From contig NC_065532.1 in the NCBI RefSeq assembly GCF_020184175.1, positions 32,612,001-32,676,000 on the forward strand: a DNA stretch of 64,000 bases. Reading direction: 5' to 3'. The stretch comes from Aphis gossypii (lineage: Eukaryota > Arthropoda > Insecta > Hemiptera > Aphididae). This document shows positions 12,901 to 24,843 of the stretch, piece after piece (position 1 is the first letter of the stretch; each line of letters starts with the position of its first letter). Under the pieces are notes generated by a model. That model was not told where the DNA came from, ran no database searches, and saw nothing but the letters and a program-made list of their open reading frames with translations. A program made the translations under genes and the position numbers.

Positions 12901-14135
12901 TAAATAAATTTAAAAAAAGCTGTAAAATTAATAATAAAGCAAATGATATGTACTCTTGGTATGAGAAGTATGAAAATCATAATTCTCGAATTTATACATA
13001 AAATGCTAATTAGTAACAAAAGAAAGCTTAAAATTAAAAAAAAAAATACATTGTTTAATTTCGAAAAAAAATTACAACTTATTATTTATACATGGTAAGA
13101 TTGGTAAGATAATTAAACATCATATTAGATAAATTCTAAGTTTTCTTTTTTTTTTTTTTAAATTCAGATCTAGTACCTGATTCCCCCGTTTATAACATTA
13201 ATTAAACATATAATAATTCATAAAACGAAAAAAAAATGGACGGCATTTATTCATTCATAGAACTACTCTACTCAACTACTATACTAAACAGATGACATGA
13301 TTTTTTTTAAAACAATCATAAGATCTAATTATGAAGTGTTCAATCAGAACAACTTAAACCTTTATATTATTTAAAACAATAATTATGCAATCACAGGATA
13401 ATGTTTTTTACGTATTACAATTTTAGTCCATAACAATTTTAAGGAATATTTAACAAAATAGTATAAAAAATACAGTTACCTAATATGATTATCAAAAATT
13501 TATAAGTATTGTTAAATATTTTGTAGCAATTTTTAGCACTAGTTACTAAAATTAACTTATAATTAAATGGACGGATAATTTTTTAACCTAGATATAAAAA
13601 ATATACATTAATTACCTTAAATAAATTTTTTTTTACAAATCTCTCAATTATTATATTTGGTCATACGAACAATCAAAAATCAATTATTTTTTATCTAATA
13701 ATTATTATTGAAATTCATAGATTTTATAAAATTATAAATTTTTAAGTATTTATAATACTTGAGATTCTTATTTATATAAGTTGTAAATACCTATCCAATA
13801 TCAATTGCACATTAAATTCAAAGTAAGATCAATAAATAATTTATAACAGTTTGTCAATAATTCTACAACTCACCAAGTAATAAATTGTTTTTATAAAGTC
13901 ATTCTTAAGAATTAAAATCCTTTAAGTGCGCTCATTCATACTATACTTAATAATACTTGTTATCCAAAACAAATACCAAATGTTTTCTAAGCGAAGTGTA
14001 CAGTTCGTGCAGACATTTGAAGAATGCCAATGAGTCTATGTTTAAGAAGTGCTCACCATACATATTCATTAAGAATAAATCAATAAAAAAGTGCAGATGC
14101 TACTACTGGAGTTTTGAAAATTAAAATTTGAAAAT
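9991..14135. other. Intergenic stretch between the claudin-like genes
   Basis: Holds a transposon-like start at about 10734 (CAGGGCCGGGTTTA) followed by repeat-like sequence to about 11560. A somewhat GC-richer patch at 12380-12640 has no assignable gene, and a TA run lies at about 12838-12860. The rest is AT-rich with poly-T tracts. The interval just left of 14136 should contain the 3' UTR of claudin-like copy 2. Confidence 0.35.
10734..10790. mobile_element. Truncated hAT-like terminus
   Basis: Begins CAGGGCCGGGTTTATGG, matching the terminal repeat of the MITE at 2994-3135 over about 13 of 14 positions. It then continues with a self-complementary GGGCTG..CAGCCC stretch. No matching right end or target duplication was found nearby, so it is called a fragment. 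Confidence 0.45.
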
Positions 14136-15956
14136 TTATATGTCAGTGTGAGACGATTGTTTGAAGTCATCTGCGTCATAGTTGTAATTGGCCCTTTGTG
14201 TAGCCATTTTTTGACGTTTGATCTTGTGTGCCCGTCCCTCTATTACATACAATACTCCACTGACATAAAGGGCAATAGTTCCTGCAACTGCTACTCCGTA
14301 GCTCCATCCTATATCATTGTGTTCCCAATGTGGCATCCATACTCTACTGTCTCCATCTATTCCAAATATTATGAGAGCAATAGTACTGCATATAGCTGAA
14401 ATTTGTTAATCAAATTATTAGTATGTTATAAGTTATTTATAAGATCATATTAAAAATGTTTTACCAGCAGCTATGTACAGTATTCCAGCTGTAAATAGAA
14501 TTTGAACATATCGTTCATAAGCTCTATTTAGATACATATAAAGTGTAGTGTAGAATAAACCAAACACTGTTAAGAGAACACAAGCTGAGAACCAAAATTG
14601 AGTGGCAATATAAAAACCTAAGGAAAACAATATTTATTATTTTAAAATATCACATTAAGGTATTAAACACATATATTATAGATAAAAATTAAAATCATAA
14701 ACAAACCTTTAAATAAAATATCATAGATAATATAATATTCTTCTTCAAACACCCACCAACAACTATGGAATCTTGTGTCGTACCAATGATGAGTATCTTC
14801 AAATTCTTTAAAACATACTACCCATAGACCTATAGATATGAAAACATATTAATAATTGTAATTAAATATCTAAATTCATTAACTTTAGAATCATAGGTAA
14901 TAATAAATTAGTATAAAACAATTATAGAAACTTGAAACAATAACTATTCAACAATATTTGGTTAAAATGTAGTTATTTATTAATAATAAATAATACCTAA
15001 TAAAAAAATTAATAAAAATTTGGTTAGTATTACCAATATGCTTAATAAATTTGAAAATCTACTATGGATTATTTTAAATAACATTATATTAATATACCTA
15101 AACCTAACCCAATTATAAAATTAAAAAAATGTTTAAAGTATTTTTATTGAGTGGATCAGTTTTTTAAAACTCAAGGAAAGCCAAATTATTATAATTAAAT
15201 ATGGATAATAGTTAATATACATATGAGAAAATTCAAAGTATAGTTTAAGAAACAAAAATATGATTAATACAAAAATGTACAGCCTTGTACTCTAATCAGA
15301 GCACAGTTGTTTATAATCATAACCGTATTATATTAGTACTTGGAACTTCCTCAAAATATAAAAATATTATTGTATAAAAAAATCCCAATATTTCTCATGA
15401 GTTAAAGTTTTAACTGCAAAAACTGCTTGAATAAAAAGGCCACTGACCCCAATGGATACCAATCTGCTAGAATTAAGGACATTTTATGTAAAAAGCCATT
15501 ATTCTACCAATTTCTAAAAATCATAAAACGACATAATTATAGGCCTTAACAGCATACCTATTTTAAAAGATACAAAATTACAAGAGCTCGAAAATTAAGT
15601 ACCTACAAACAATTTTAAAACAAGACTCGAGATATTTTGAGCGCATTTTTTTTAAATTCCAACCACAGATGGCGCATTAAGAGACACCTGTGCTGCAAAT
15701 ATTTCATTTTGTGATAGGCGAAATTCCCTACTCGACGGGAGGGACTTAAAAAAAATGCTAAAAACTGTATGAGCACCCCTAATTTGGGCGTGACCGAGCG
15801 TGCGCGCGCGCTATACTAACCGATCCTTTCGAATTTCGGGTGCTCTAATTTCCCATCCGTGACCAACCAACTCTTCGTCGTGAACGCCAACAGGATCAAA
15901 AACGCTCCCAAAACCGACAGGCCAACGGCCGTCAGACCGTTCCTGGACTTGGCCAT
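14136..15956 (-). CDS. Claudin-like four-pass membrane protein (copy 2), PDZ ligand
   Basis: Four exons, 15821-15956, 14707-14829, 14465-14617 and 14136-14395, with three phase-1 introns, encode 223 residues. TM1 spans about 8-27. The first extracellular loop has W30 and then G46-L47-W48-x-x-C51..C69, the claudin motif. Membrane segments 2-4 begin at about 88, 124 and 170. Intron positions match copy 1 exactly in relation to the fold: before GLW, before the IATQF segment and after TM3. The C-terminus HTDI fits the class I PDZ ligand (Thr at -2, Ile at 0), which in claudins recruits scaffold proteins; copy 1 lacks it. The start is the first ATG of an open CpG-rich first exon (MAKSRNGLTAVGL). 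Likely role: septate-junction or barrier component at the lateral epithelial membrane (inferred from the family). Confidence 0.85.
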
Positions 15957-16560
15957 AGAAATCACTGGTACATCAAGACGCGAACGTCGCGAACTAAATT
16001 TTCAAGTTTTGAAAAAGACAACAAAACTGGGAGTGTCCTCCAACACGGTCTGTGGCGGTGGCGAAGGGGACGGGTACAAACAACAACAGCGGTTATCACA
16101 CACCGTAATCAACATGTGGCTCAGGGTGGCAAACGTGAATTGCGCGTTTTTCCCGTTCCGACGATAGAAATCCGGTTTTCTCGCCGAAGTTTCGCGCGCG
16201 TTTTAGTTTTTAATTTATGCTAATACGATTTGGCGACGACATTCCGGACGAGATGAGACCAAAAAAAATTTAGTAAAATACACGTTTTTGGCTATTTCCG
16301 CGTTTAACCCAACCGGCATAAATTAATTTCGGAGACAAAGGAACGAAATTCAAAATAAATCTATACTCACTCGCACACTATACGACGCGGCGGCAGCGTG
16401 CGCGTAAACAACCACGGACGACGAACACGAGACACGTCGAAAAACGGCGCGCGCAAAAAACGACCACGCGATGACGACAATGAGGGGCAAGTCCTTAGGT
16501 GGGGAGGCAGTGAGTACCAGCAGACTTGCCCATAGTCATAGTGGACAGACGGGCGTGATC
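15957..16560. promoter_or_regulatory. CpG-rich upstream region of claudin-like copy 2
   Basis: Many CG dinucleotides (for example GCGCGCGC at about 15799, CGCGCGCG at 16192, CGGCGCGCGC at 16445) contrast with the flanks. The region covers the first exon and about 600 bases upstream of the minus-strand start at 15956. The plus-strand frame at 15859-16167 is the antisense shadow of exon 1 and is not annotated. Confidence 0.45.
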
Positions 16561-19500
16561 GTTTTTATTTTTTTTTCGCCGTGGAAACTGGTTATATGGA
16601 ACGACGTTAATTTATTTAATACGTTATAGGTATTGCCTATTAGTTACCTATTGGCTATTACTACATTTACTACAGAATAACACGTGAAACCCGTACGGAT
16701 CGTTTTTTTGGACATTAATCGCCGGCGATCCGTTTGCCCGACCGGTTGAAGGCCAAATGGAAATTAGGAAACCCACCGATGACAATAAAAATTTGCATTT
16801 AAGCCTATATTAACTATATACAGTATATACTGGGTGATTCACCGTGTACACTCACCCTTTTTTCCTTCGATAATGCATTTTTTCAAAATCTGATTTTCGG
16901 AATTTTTAAATTTACTCAATGTTCTTATTTTAAAATTCTTGAGATACTTAACAAACGAATTCATTTTACTCTTCATATAATTTGTGACAATCGTGATATC
17001 CACATCGATATCGCCCACTATAAAAAGATCCTATATAGTTACGCTATTACAGTCATGATTCATTCCATATAATACTATAATATAATATTATTATATATTT
17101 TTATAGATTTAAGAACAAGTCGAGGATTTTAGTATATTATATTTTTATGAATGATGATTTATGATTATAAAATACTATTACCTATAAAGGTTATATTATT
17201 ATATAGGTGATGGTATACAAGGTGATTCATTTAAATGTTTACTTATTAATTCAAAGTTTTGACTTTTTTGAAAATATAATAATTGTATGCTATTGAAAAA
17301 CAATTTTTTTTGTATAAATATATGTTTTGGTTTTCGAAAAGAGCGTTAAATGCATTTTTAATTTTATATTTTGAAACAGAATATTTTTCGGAGTACTTTG
17401 ATAAAAATTAAATTCTAAATGAATAGTTAATTAGTTATTACTAATTCATGAGCCCGCGAAAATTTAAAATGTTAGGCCTCTAAAGTCTAAATCATTAAAT
17501 TAAATAAATTGTATAATATTTCCATATTGGTTTAAATATAATTATTTAGTATTCAAGAAGTCGAGAACACTGCACATTTTTAAATACTTACGCTTAATAA
17601 TGTATTATTTATATTAAAATTACACAAACTAAAAAATATAAAAATTTATTTAAAAAACAATCTATAGGTATTTTTGATTTTAATAATATTTTTATAAAAC
17701 TTAATTTTAAAGTATAACTTTATTTAAGTTTTCATAGATGTTTTCGCTTTCTGTTCTGAAGCTTAACAATAAATAATACCGTCAATAGTTACTCAAGATT
17801 GTTGAGCAAAAAAAGTATAGTTATAAAATATACAACTTATATAATTTGCCTGTAGTCGGTGGACGGACGGACGGTGATGGTCTTCTTTTTCTATTGAGAT
17901 CAGTGCAAATGTCCCACATAATGTCCTTGCATAAATATGGCCTTTGTTATAACTTGTAAATATTTAAACTTTAAAGTTTAGAATGTTTAAATAAGTAGAG
18001 AAGTAGATCAACTTTTTTCGGGATACCCGTGCAACTTGAGTACCTACCTATTCTATATAGTCTAGTGCTCTAATATGTATAATAATTAATAACACTTATT
18101 AAAATTTTATTTAGGTTTATTTATAAGTTATAATAGCCATTATCATGAGTCATGACCCAGCAAACCCACGGGCTACAATAATGTATGCAGAGCACCGTAT
18201 TACCGCCATCGCCACACATTCACTGTACTGCAAAATTGCAAATTGCAATATTATGGCGATTAACATCTAAACGACTAAACACGTCAGTTCGATTGTTTGA
18301 ACAATGTTTTTAAACTCACTGTATGCGGCCGCGTTTGTAGCATTGTTTTTGTGTGTACCCACAATTCGGTTCTCTTTATAACTAATTAACATCTATTAGA
18401 TATTTAGATAGACTCTATTCGTTCGTAGAAAATAATATATAATGACAAGAAATGTAGAAAATATAATTATTTTTCTAAATTTTAGGTATGTGGAAAAAAT
18501 ATGTACAAGAAAGTATGTAAATGACTACACTTAAACCGATCACCTTGTATATGTGGGGTTAATATGGGTTAGGTATACTTATTATCTTCACAATAACTAC
18601 GTATTATGAAACGACAGAGCTAACCGAAGGTCGTTTACATCGACATCAATTAGGTACTGCATTTTATTTACAGCTCGCATATCAATAATAAATATAATAC
18701 TATATTTTTAATTGTTATTAGGTACTTATTAATAACTGGGTTTGGTTCGCGACTCTGTTGACATGGTCATTGCCCATTGGTCAAGTAAATAATTTTTCAC
18801 TTGCCACAGGTGATTTTTTTTTTTAAATCAATGAACTTTTTATAGTGCACTCATAACAAAATAGTAATAATTAATAAATAATAATAAATGTATTTTGTAT
18901 GTTAATAGGTGACCATACTTTTTTCGCGAACGTACTCTAGTACTGTGTAATGCACATGCATAACTGCAGCAGATGTAGAACACTAACCTAATATACCAAA
19001 TATTCATAGATAAATATAATATTATACAAAGTACAACAACATTGTTGTATGCATGACATTTGACCTTGCCTTGTCGTGGTTGAAAGCATGTGTCCGAGTA
19101 CTTTCACTAGGTACTTACTACTTACTATCATAAGGCGAACCAATGTGGTTGGCGCAATTAAACTCAAATTAAAGTGCTATCAACTCTGAACACCATATCA
19201 TATTATGTATAATATCACTAAAATTATCCAAGCTATAATAATAAATTCATAATATTACAATAATATGTATTGTAATTTAATTATTATTGATGTATAAAAA
19301 AAACTTCGGGACCGCGAAATATCAGTTAGAAATTTAGGATCGTGATTCATGATAATGATTATGATAACAAATCGTTTACCGGGCTGTGACGAAAATACAA
19401 AAACGAAATTGTGCAGCGCTCCGACTCGACGTGCGGTCTACGGAGTACTTACGTACTACTAAGTTCCATGTATACAGTAACAGTATAGACAGCATAGGTA

Positions 19501-19640
19501 TAATAGCTGTAAAAAAATTATGCTCACTGATTTCACTGATTAAAGTGGTGTACTGACTGGCGTTTGGTGAGAGTGAAAAGTTCCAACTTCCCGTCGGCGC
19601 CGGCGGCTACTGCGGTGGTGTAGTTGGTCCTTGGTAGTTT
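16561..19640. other. Intergenic, AT-rich with repeat fragments
   Basis: A segment at about 16828-16915 begins with the near-palindrome GGGTGATTCACC and has the look of a degenerate transposon end. A related GGTGATTCA word recurs at about 17220. GGACGGACGGACGG lies at 17861. No supportable gene. Confidence 0.35.
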
Positions 19641-19647
19641 TCGCGAA

Positions 19648-19655
19648 TATAAATA
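19648..19655 (+). promoter_or_regulatory. TATA box of phosphatase gene A
   Basis: TATAAATA lies 168-175 bases upstream of the gene A ATG (19823), inside a CG-richer stretch. The start site would be expected near 19678. Consensus match only. Confidence 0.5.
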
Positions 19656-19822
19656 GGACGGACGGAATAGTAACAGTAAAGAGATCTAAATAATTTTGAT
19701 CAATCAATATGTCTATGAGGAGTTAGTAATTTTTTTTTCTTCACAGTACCCATTGTATTCTATTTATTTCTTTCGTTGACCGTGTGTGTCGGGATTGCGT
19801 CGCCGAAAATCGAAATAATAAC

Positions 19823-20805
19823 ATGTCTAAGTACACGCCCGTGACTCATGTCATATTCGACATGGACGGTTTGCTTTTAGGCAAGTAACTTACTTATCTT
19901 TATTAATATCAGTTGTACTAGCGAATGTAAAAATATTTTTTGTGCATTTTCACATTGAGCTGGAAGTTTATAGAATAATTTATTTCTAGAAATAGCGTTG
20001 TATTAATTAATAATGTTGTGCATTTCACTTTTCAGACACAGAAAAGGTATACTTGTCCAGCATTACTGAAGTACTGAAAAATCATGGCAAGGACTACCCT
20101 AATGACTTGCGAGTCAGAGTAATGGGAACGATACCAATCAATACTGCTTCGATCATAATAAAAGAACTGGAAATGGACATTACTCCCGTTGATCTTCTTG
20201 CTGAATTCCATGAAAATCAGATTGTCAAAATGGAAAATGTTCCGTTTTTACCAGGTTTGAATCTAATTTGTGTGTGATTTATTGTTTATGAATAATATAA
20301 AGCCTGTTTGCAGGAGCTGAAAGGTTAATCAATCATTTATACACCAACAATGTGCCAATAGCTGTGGCTACAAGTAGTGGTAAAGATACTTTTAAAGTGA
20401 AAACAGCAAAGCATCAACATATTTTTTCAAAATTCCATCACATTGTACTTGGTAGTGCAGATTCAGAAGTCAAACAGGGAAAACCAGCTCCAGACATATT
20501 CCTAGTTTGCGCATCTCGTTTTGACGATAAACCTCTACCAGAAAAAGTACACTATTCTTTGGACAATGTTTTAATATTATCATGTTTAGTTTCTTAATAC
20601 TCATAAATATTTGTGTTGATTATTACAGTGTTTAGTATTTGAGGACGCCCCAAATGGGGTTACGGGTGCAAGGGCTGCTGGCATGCAAACCGTTATGGTT
20701 CCAGATAAAATAATTCCTACGGAAATGACTTCTCATGCTACTCAAGTGATATCTTCACTGTTGGACTTTAAGCCTGAAGATTTTGGACTACCTCCATTTC
20801 AATGA
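19823..20805 (+). CDS. Gs1l: Pseudouridine-5'-phosphatase-like HAD enzyme, copy A
   Basis: Family reaction: pseudouridine 5'-phosphate to pseudouridine plus phosphate, in the cytosol, clearing modified nucleotides from RNA turnover. Exons 19823-19880, 20036-20254, 20314-20546 and 20629-20805 encode 228 residues, the same length as human PUDP. All HAD motifs are present: motif I D13-M-D15-G, motif II T112-S113-S114, motif III K149 in GKPAPD, motif IV E175-D176 in VFEDAPNG. Residues about 20-92 form the cap. Intron 1 has a GC donor (TTTTAG|GCAAGT) in place of GT; intron 2 is only 59 bases. A TATAAATA box lies upstream and an AATAAA signal at 20997-21002. First of four tandem copies and the one closest to the canonical enzyme. 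No signal or transit peptide is seen. Confidence 0.93.
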
Positions 20806-20996
20806 CTGTCAAAATTGAAAAATTCATAAATCAAATTGTGTTTAATAATATTATTATTTATTAGTAAACAATATAGAAATATTAATATTATATATTATTT
20901 TAATTATTTTAATTGTTAACTCATGTTTTTAGTGACTTGTATTAAACAGCTGTTTGTTAACAAATCTAGTCTTATCTCTGTATTCTGTAACTGATT

Positions 20997-21002
20997 AATA
21001 AA
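20997..21002 (+). terminator. Poly(A) signal of gene A
   Basis: AATAAA lies 192 bases after the gene A stop codon and 66 bases before the proposed start of gene B, so copies A and B are packed almost end to end. Confidence 0.55.
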
Positions 21003-21067
21003 TATTTGATTATTTAATATTTTGCTTTGAATAAGTTTGTGAGTTTGTCTTAAAATTTCATACAAAA

Positions 21068-22162
21068 ATGAGTAAGTTGATCCATCATTCTAACTAATTA
21101 GATTTAGTATAATAATAGTTAAATAAATTTCAGGATTACCTGTAAAAATTACTCACATTATTAAAAATGTTTGTCGTTCATTTACTACCAAAAAATTTCA
21201 TCCTGTGTCTCATGTCATTTTTGACATGGATGGTGTACTTCTAGGTAATTAGTCATCTTTATATTATGTTTCTTTTTTTAATAATCAATTATTCAATGCT
21301 TTTATGTAAGTATAGACACTGAAAAAATACATGAGAAATCTGTAGCAGCAGTGGCATCTAAATTTGGTAAGACCTACGATCTTAGTTTACGTTACAGGGT
21401 ATTAGGTGCACCAGAATTTGATGGAGCCCAGATGATAGTAAATGAACTAAATTTGCCAATATCGATTGAAGAATTTTTAAATATGGTTCATGCAATTGAA
21501 AATAAAGTTTTACCTGACGTTGCTATACTACCAGGTTTGTAAATAGATTTTCTCTTCACCAAAACAATCTTTTTAAATATTGTTTTATGTTAATTTTTTT
21601 GTCAAAGTTCGTACCAATTTACTATATTTAAGCATGTTATTATTATTATTATTAATATTAAACTTTAAATTAAAATTACTTCAGGTGTAGACAGGCTTGT
21701 GCGTCATCTTGACAAAAACAAAGTACCATTTGCTATAGCGACTAGCAGTACCAAAAACAGTTTTGACTTGAAAACTTCTCAACATAAATCATTGTTTTCA
21801 CTTTTTAACCATATTGTCACTGGAGGATCTGATCCAGAGGTAAAAAATGGAAAACCTGCACCAGATATATTTCTTACCTGTGCCTCTAGATTTCCTGATA
21901 AACCACATCCAAATAAGGTATCTATTTATATACAGTAGACAATTAATAACTTAGTATCTTATTAATTTATTGATTTTGTTATCAGTGTTTAGTTTTTGAG
22001 GATTCTCCAAATGGGGTACGAGGAGCTAAAGAAGCAGGCATGCAAGCAGTTATGATAGCAGATAATTTGATTTCAAAAGATTTGTGTACTGAAGCAACAG
22101 TAGTATTAGGCAGTATAGAAGATTTTGTTCCAGAAGCATTTGGTTTACCATCGTATAATTGA
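21068..22162 (+). CDS. Gs1l-like: Pseudouridine-5'-phosphatase-like HAD enzyme, copy B, probably mitochondrial
   Basis: Exons 21134-21244, 21316-21534, 21685-21917 and 21986-22162 match the copy A layout (last three exons 219, 233 and 177 nt in both). The second exon opens directly at an acceptor with no ATG before motif I, so an upstream start is required. ATG-A at 21068-21071 followed by GTAAGT supplies it in frame after a 62-base intron, giving 247 residues. HAD motifs: D32-M-D34-G, T131-S132, K168 in GKPAPD, E194-D195. The N-terminal 23 residues (MRLPVKITHIIKNVCRSFTT then KKF) are basic, free of acidic residues and rich in Ser/Thr, with Arg-16, as in a mitochondrial presequence; this is inference. 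Catalytically complete. It sits 262 bases behind copy A, so its promoter must lie in the A 3' region, or it may share the upstream promoter. Confidence 0.88.
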
Positions 22163-24843
22163 CTATCTTAATATTACCTTTTTTTCCTTTTGGTTTATTT
22201 TTCCTAAAGAACAAAAACTTATTGTTTATTAAGTTTAAGTATAAAATACTGTTAATTTTTGTTAATTATGTAGTTATTTTAAATAATAATATATTTCATT
22301 AAAAAGTTATTGAATTCAATAGTGTGTCTATAAATGATTTCGATTACACCCAGAACTAACATTGACCCAGCTCTTCTATAAGTACTAACTGAAAGAACAA
22401 TACGTAGTATAGTATACATAAATAAAATATGTACAAAAATAATCAAGTTAGAAGTTATTATTTTTATTGGAATAAAAATTATTATTATAGATCAATTTTC
22501 TAAGATGATTATAATATAATACCAATAGGGTTTATTTTTATTTTTTGCCTTATAATTATCATTATTTTGTTTAAAATTTCTTTTTACCTAGATTTAATAG
22601 AATTGTTGTACTAGTGGTTTTGTAGTTTTGTATTAATATCTTTTTAAGGTACATAATACCTAATATTTTTGAGGATTTTTGTTAATATTATAGTTACTAA
22701 GCAAGTTATTTTAATTTTAAAACTTCTATTCGTTAGTAAATTTTTAAATATATCATAACTTACTTTAAAATAAAAATATTAATAGTAATCTCCAAGATAC
22801 CCCAAATAATAATTTTAGCTTAAAATTTGTTTTGATTTTAAAATGGATATTTGTAAACACACAATTTCCCATGTTATACATTTTTAAGACTAAAAGACTA
22901 AAAGACAATAGATATGGGTACCTATTAGCAGTTTGGCCTTCTCATAATACGTATGCAACCATATAAGTATCTAGGTAATATGTAATAAATAATAATATAG
23001 CCTATTTGCACTAATATAATTACAAAATAGGAACAACATAACTACATAAGCCTTAAAGCCCAATCAATCTATTTATTCTACTATAGGAAGGTAAAGTAAT
23101 TTAAGCAAAAATTAATTAATAAAATATATTTACTATTATTTCATAAAACTATAATATGTGTTTTTTAAGATACGTTAAATTCATCAACTTGACACCCCAA
23201 GTTAAAAATTTTAATTTTAAACCATACTAGAAAATTAATAGGTACCTAACCAATTTGTAATTTAATAATTAAAATTTGTAACCATAGAATTACTTAGCAA
23301 TTTAAAACAATATTAATACACATAACACCTACTATGTTAAATGTTTGAATTATTAGTTAATTAAGTAACTTTAAATGCCTAAGGTTATATTAAATGCATA
23401 ATACAATATAACTTTATAGAGGTACCTAGGTACCATAATTATAGGTATGATAAAGTTATCATGTAAATATAATGTGGTCTGCTGATCAATTTACTAAGTA
23501 CTGGCCATATATCTACAAAAAAATTAAATATTATGAAATTGTATTATTTTTATTAATTCCATATTAAGTTTGAACAACAATCATGTAAATACCTACTAAC
23601 TAGTAACTACTACTACATAAATACTTGTAAATATTTTCAATTGTGTGAAATATTTAATGTTCAGATAATTTACCTAAATTATTAGTATATATATATAGGT
23701 CCTGTCCAATTTAGAATTAATTTATCATTTTTTATAATTTCAAGTTTAAAAATTTAGGCATCTGTGTAACTTGGTAGTTTAATATACCTCTTTAATATTT
23801 AGGTCAATTAGTTTAAATGTGGTACCTGACTAAGTGCTGTAAAATAGAAGACGTCAAATGTATTTCGTTAATCATCATTGAGTAAAATACTAAACCTAAT
23901 GTATCAATACGTGTTCCCCCTATTAATCCCATTTATCGACAGTATAATAAGTGATTTAACTACCTAGGTATTCAATTAATTTTTAGTGATGAAATAATTG
24001 GAATTTTAGTTTTGTATTTGTCTTGATTCGTTTTGGATATATTTGTATAATTGTCAATAAAATAAAAATATAGTAAACAAATTTGAGGGCTTTTGTTTGG
24101 AAGTAGGCTAAGAACAAAAATGACTCACGAAAGCTCTAATACATGCACACAAGGATACAGAAATTGATAACATTGATAAAATAATTAATGTATTTGTAAA
24201 ATTGTTAAGGAGATTAGATTTTACATTAGGTATAAACTATTAAATCATTACATTATTTATATTGAATATTTATAAGCTAAATTGCCTAAATTGTAACATA
24301 ACTGTATAGTATTATTATTATTATTCTATATTAAATGGTAGTAATGGTACTACATAAAATACTTTTTTGTTCTGTACGAGACTGTGGAAAGTAATATACT
24401 AATATATGTATATACTGTAATATACCTACCTAAATAAATACTTTTAAAAAGGAGTAAAGACTATATTAAAGTTAATATTTCTAATTTTATCTCTATCATG
24501 TGTGCCTATAAAAATCCCCCTCTCCCTCGCACCCGTTATCTTGGTCTGGATTCTCCTTACACAATTATTTAGAAATAATTAAGATTTAAAAAATCGCGGG
24601 AATATAAAATAACGAGCGATCGTAGACACAGCTGATTAACTTAGCAATTTTTAGTTGTTTCATTCCGTATCCATTACCTACCTAAATTTATGTTTTAATT
24701 TTAAACAGCAGACATCTTACTCTGATACACCTTGGCGTATAGGTACTATATTATATTATTTCGTGTTATGAACTTGTGCGCAAAATTATAGACATCAATA
24801 CATCATCACATCGTGTATTTAACATTAATTGATTGTTTCAACA
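22163..24843. other. AT-rich intergenic gap between copies B and C
   Basis: No exon, repeat end or RNA gene could be supported. The last 300 bases (about 24540-24840) are slightly richer in CG words and should contain the copy C promoter, but no clear TATA or initiator was assigned. Confidence 0.4.

Noticed and set aside
15859..16167. Plus-strand frame of 102 residues
   Set aside because: Antisense shadow of exon 1 of claudin-like copy 2.
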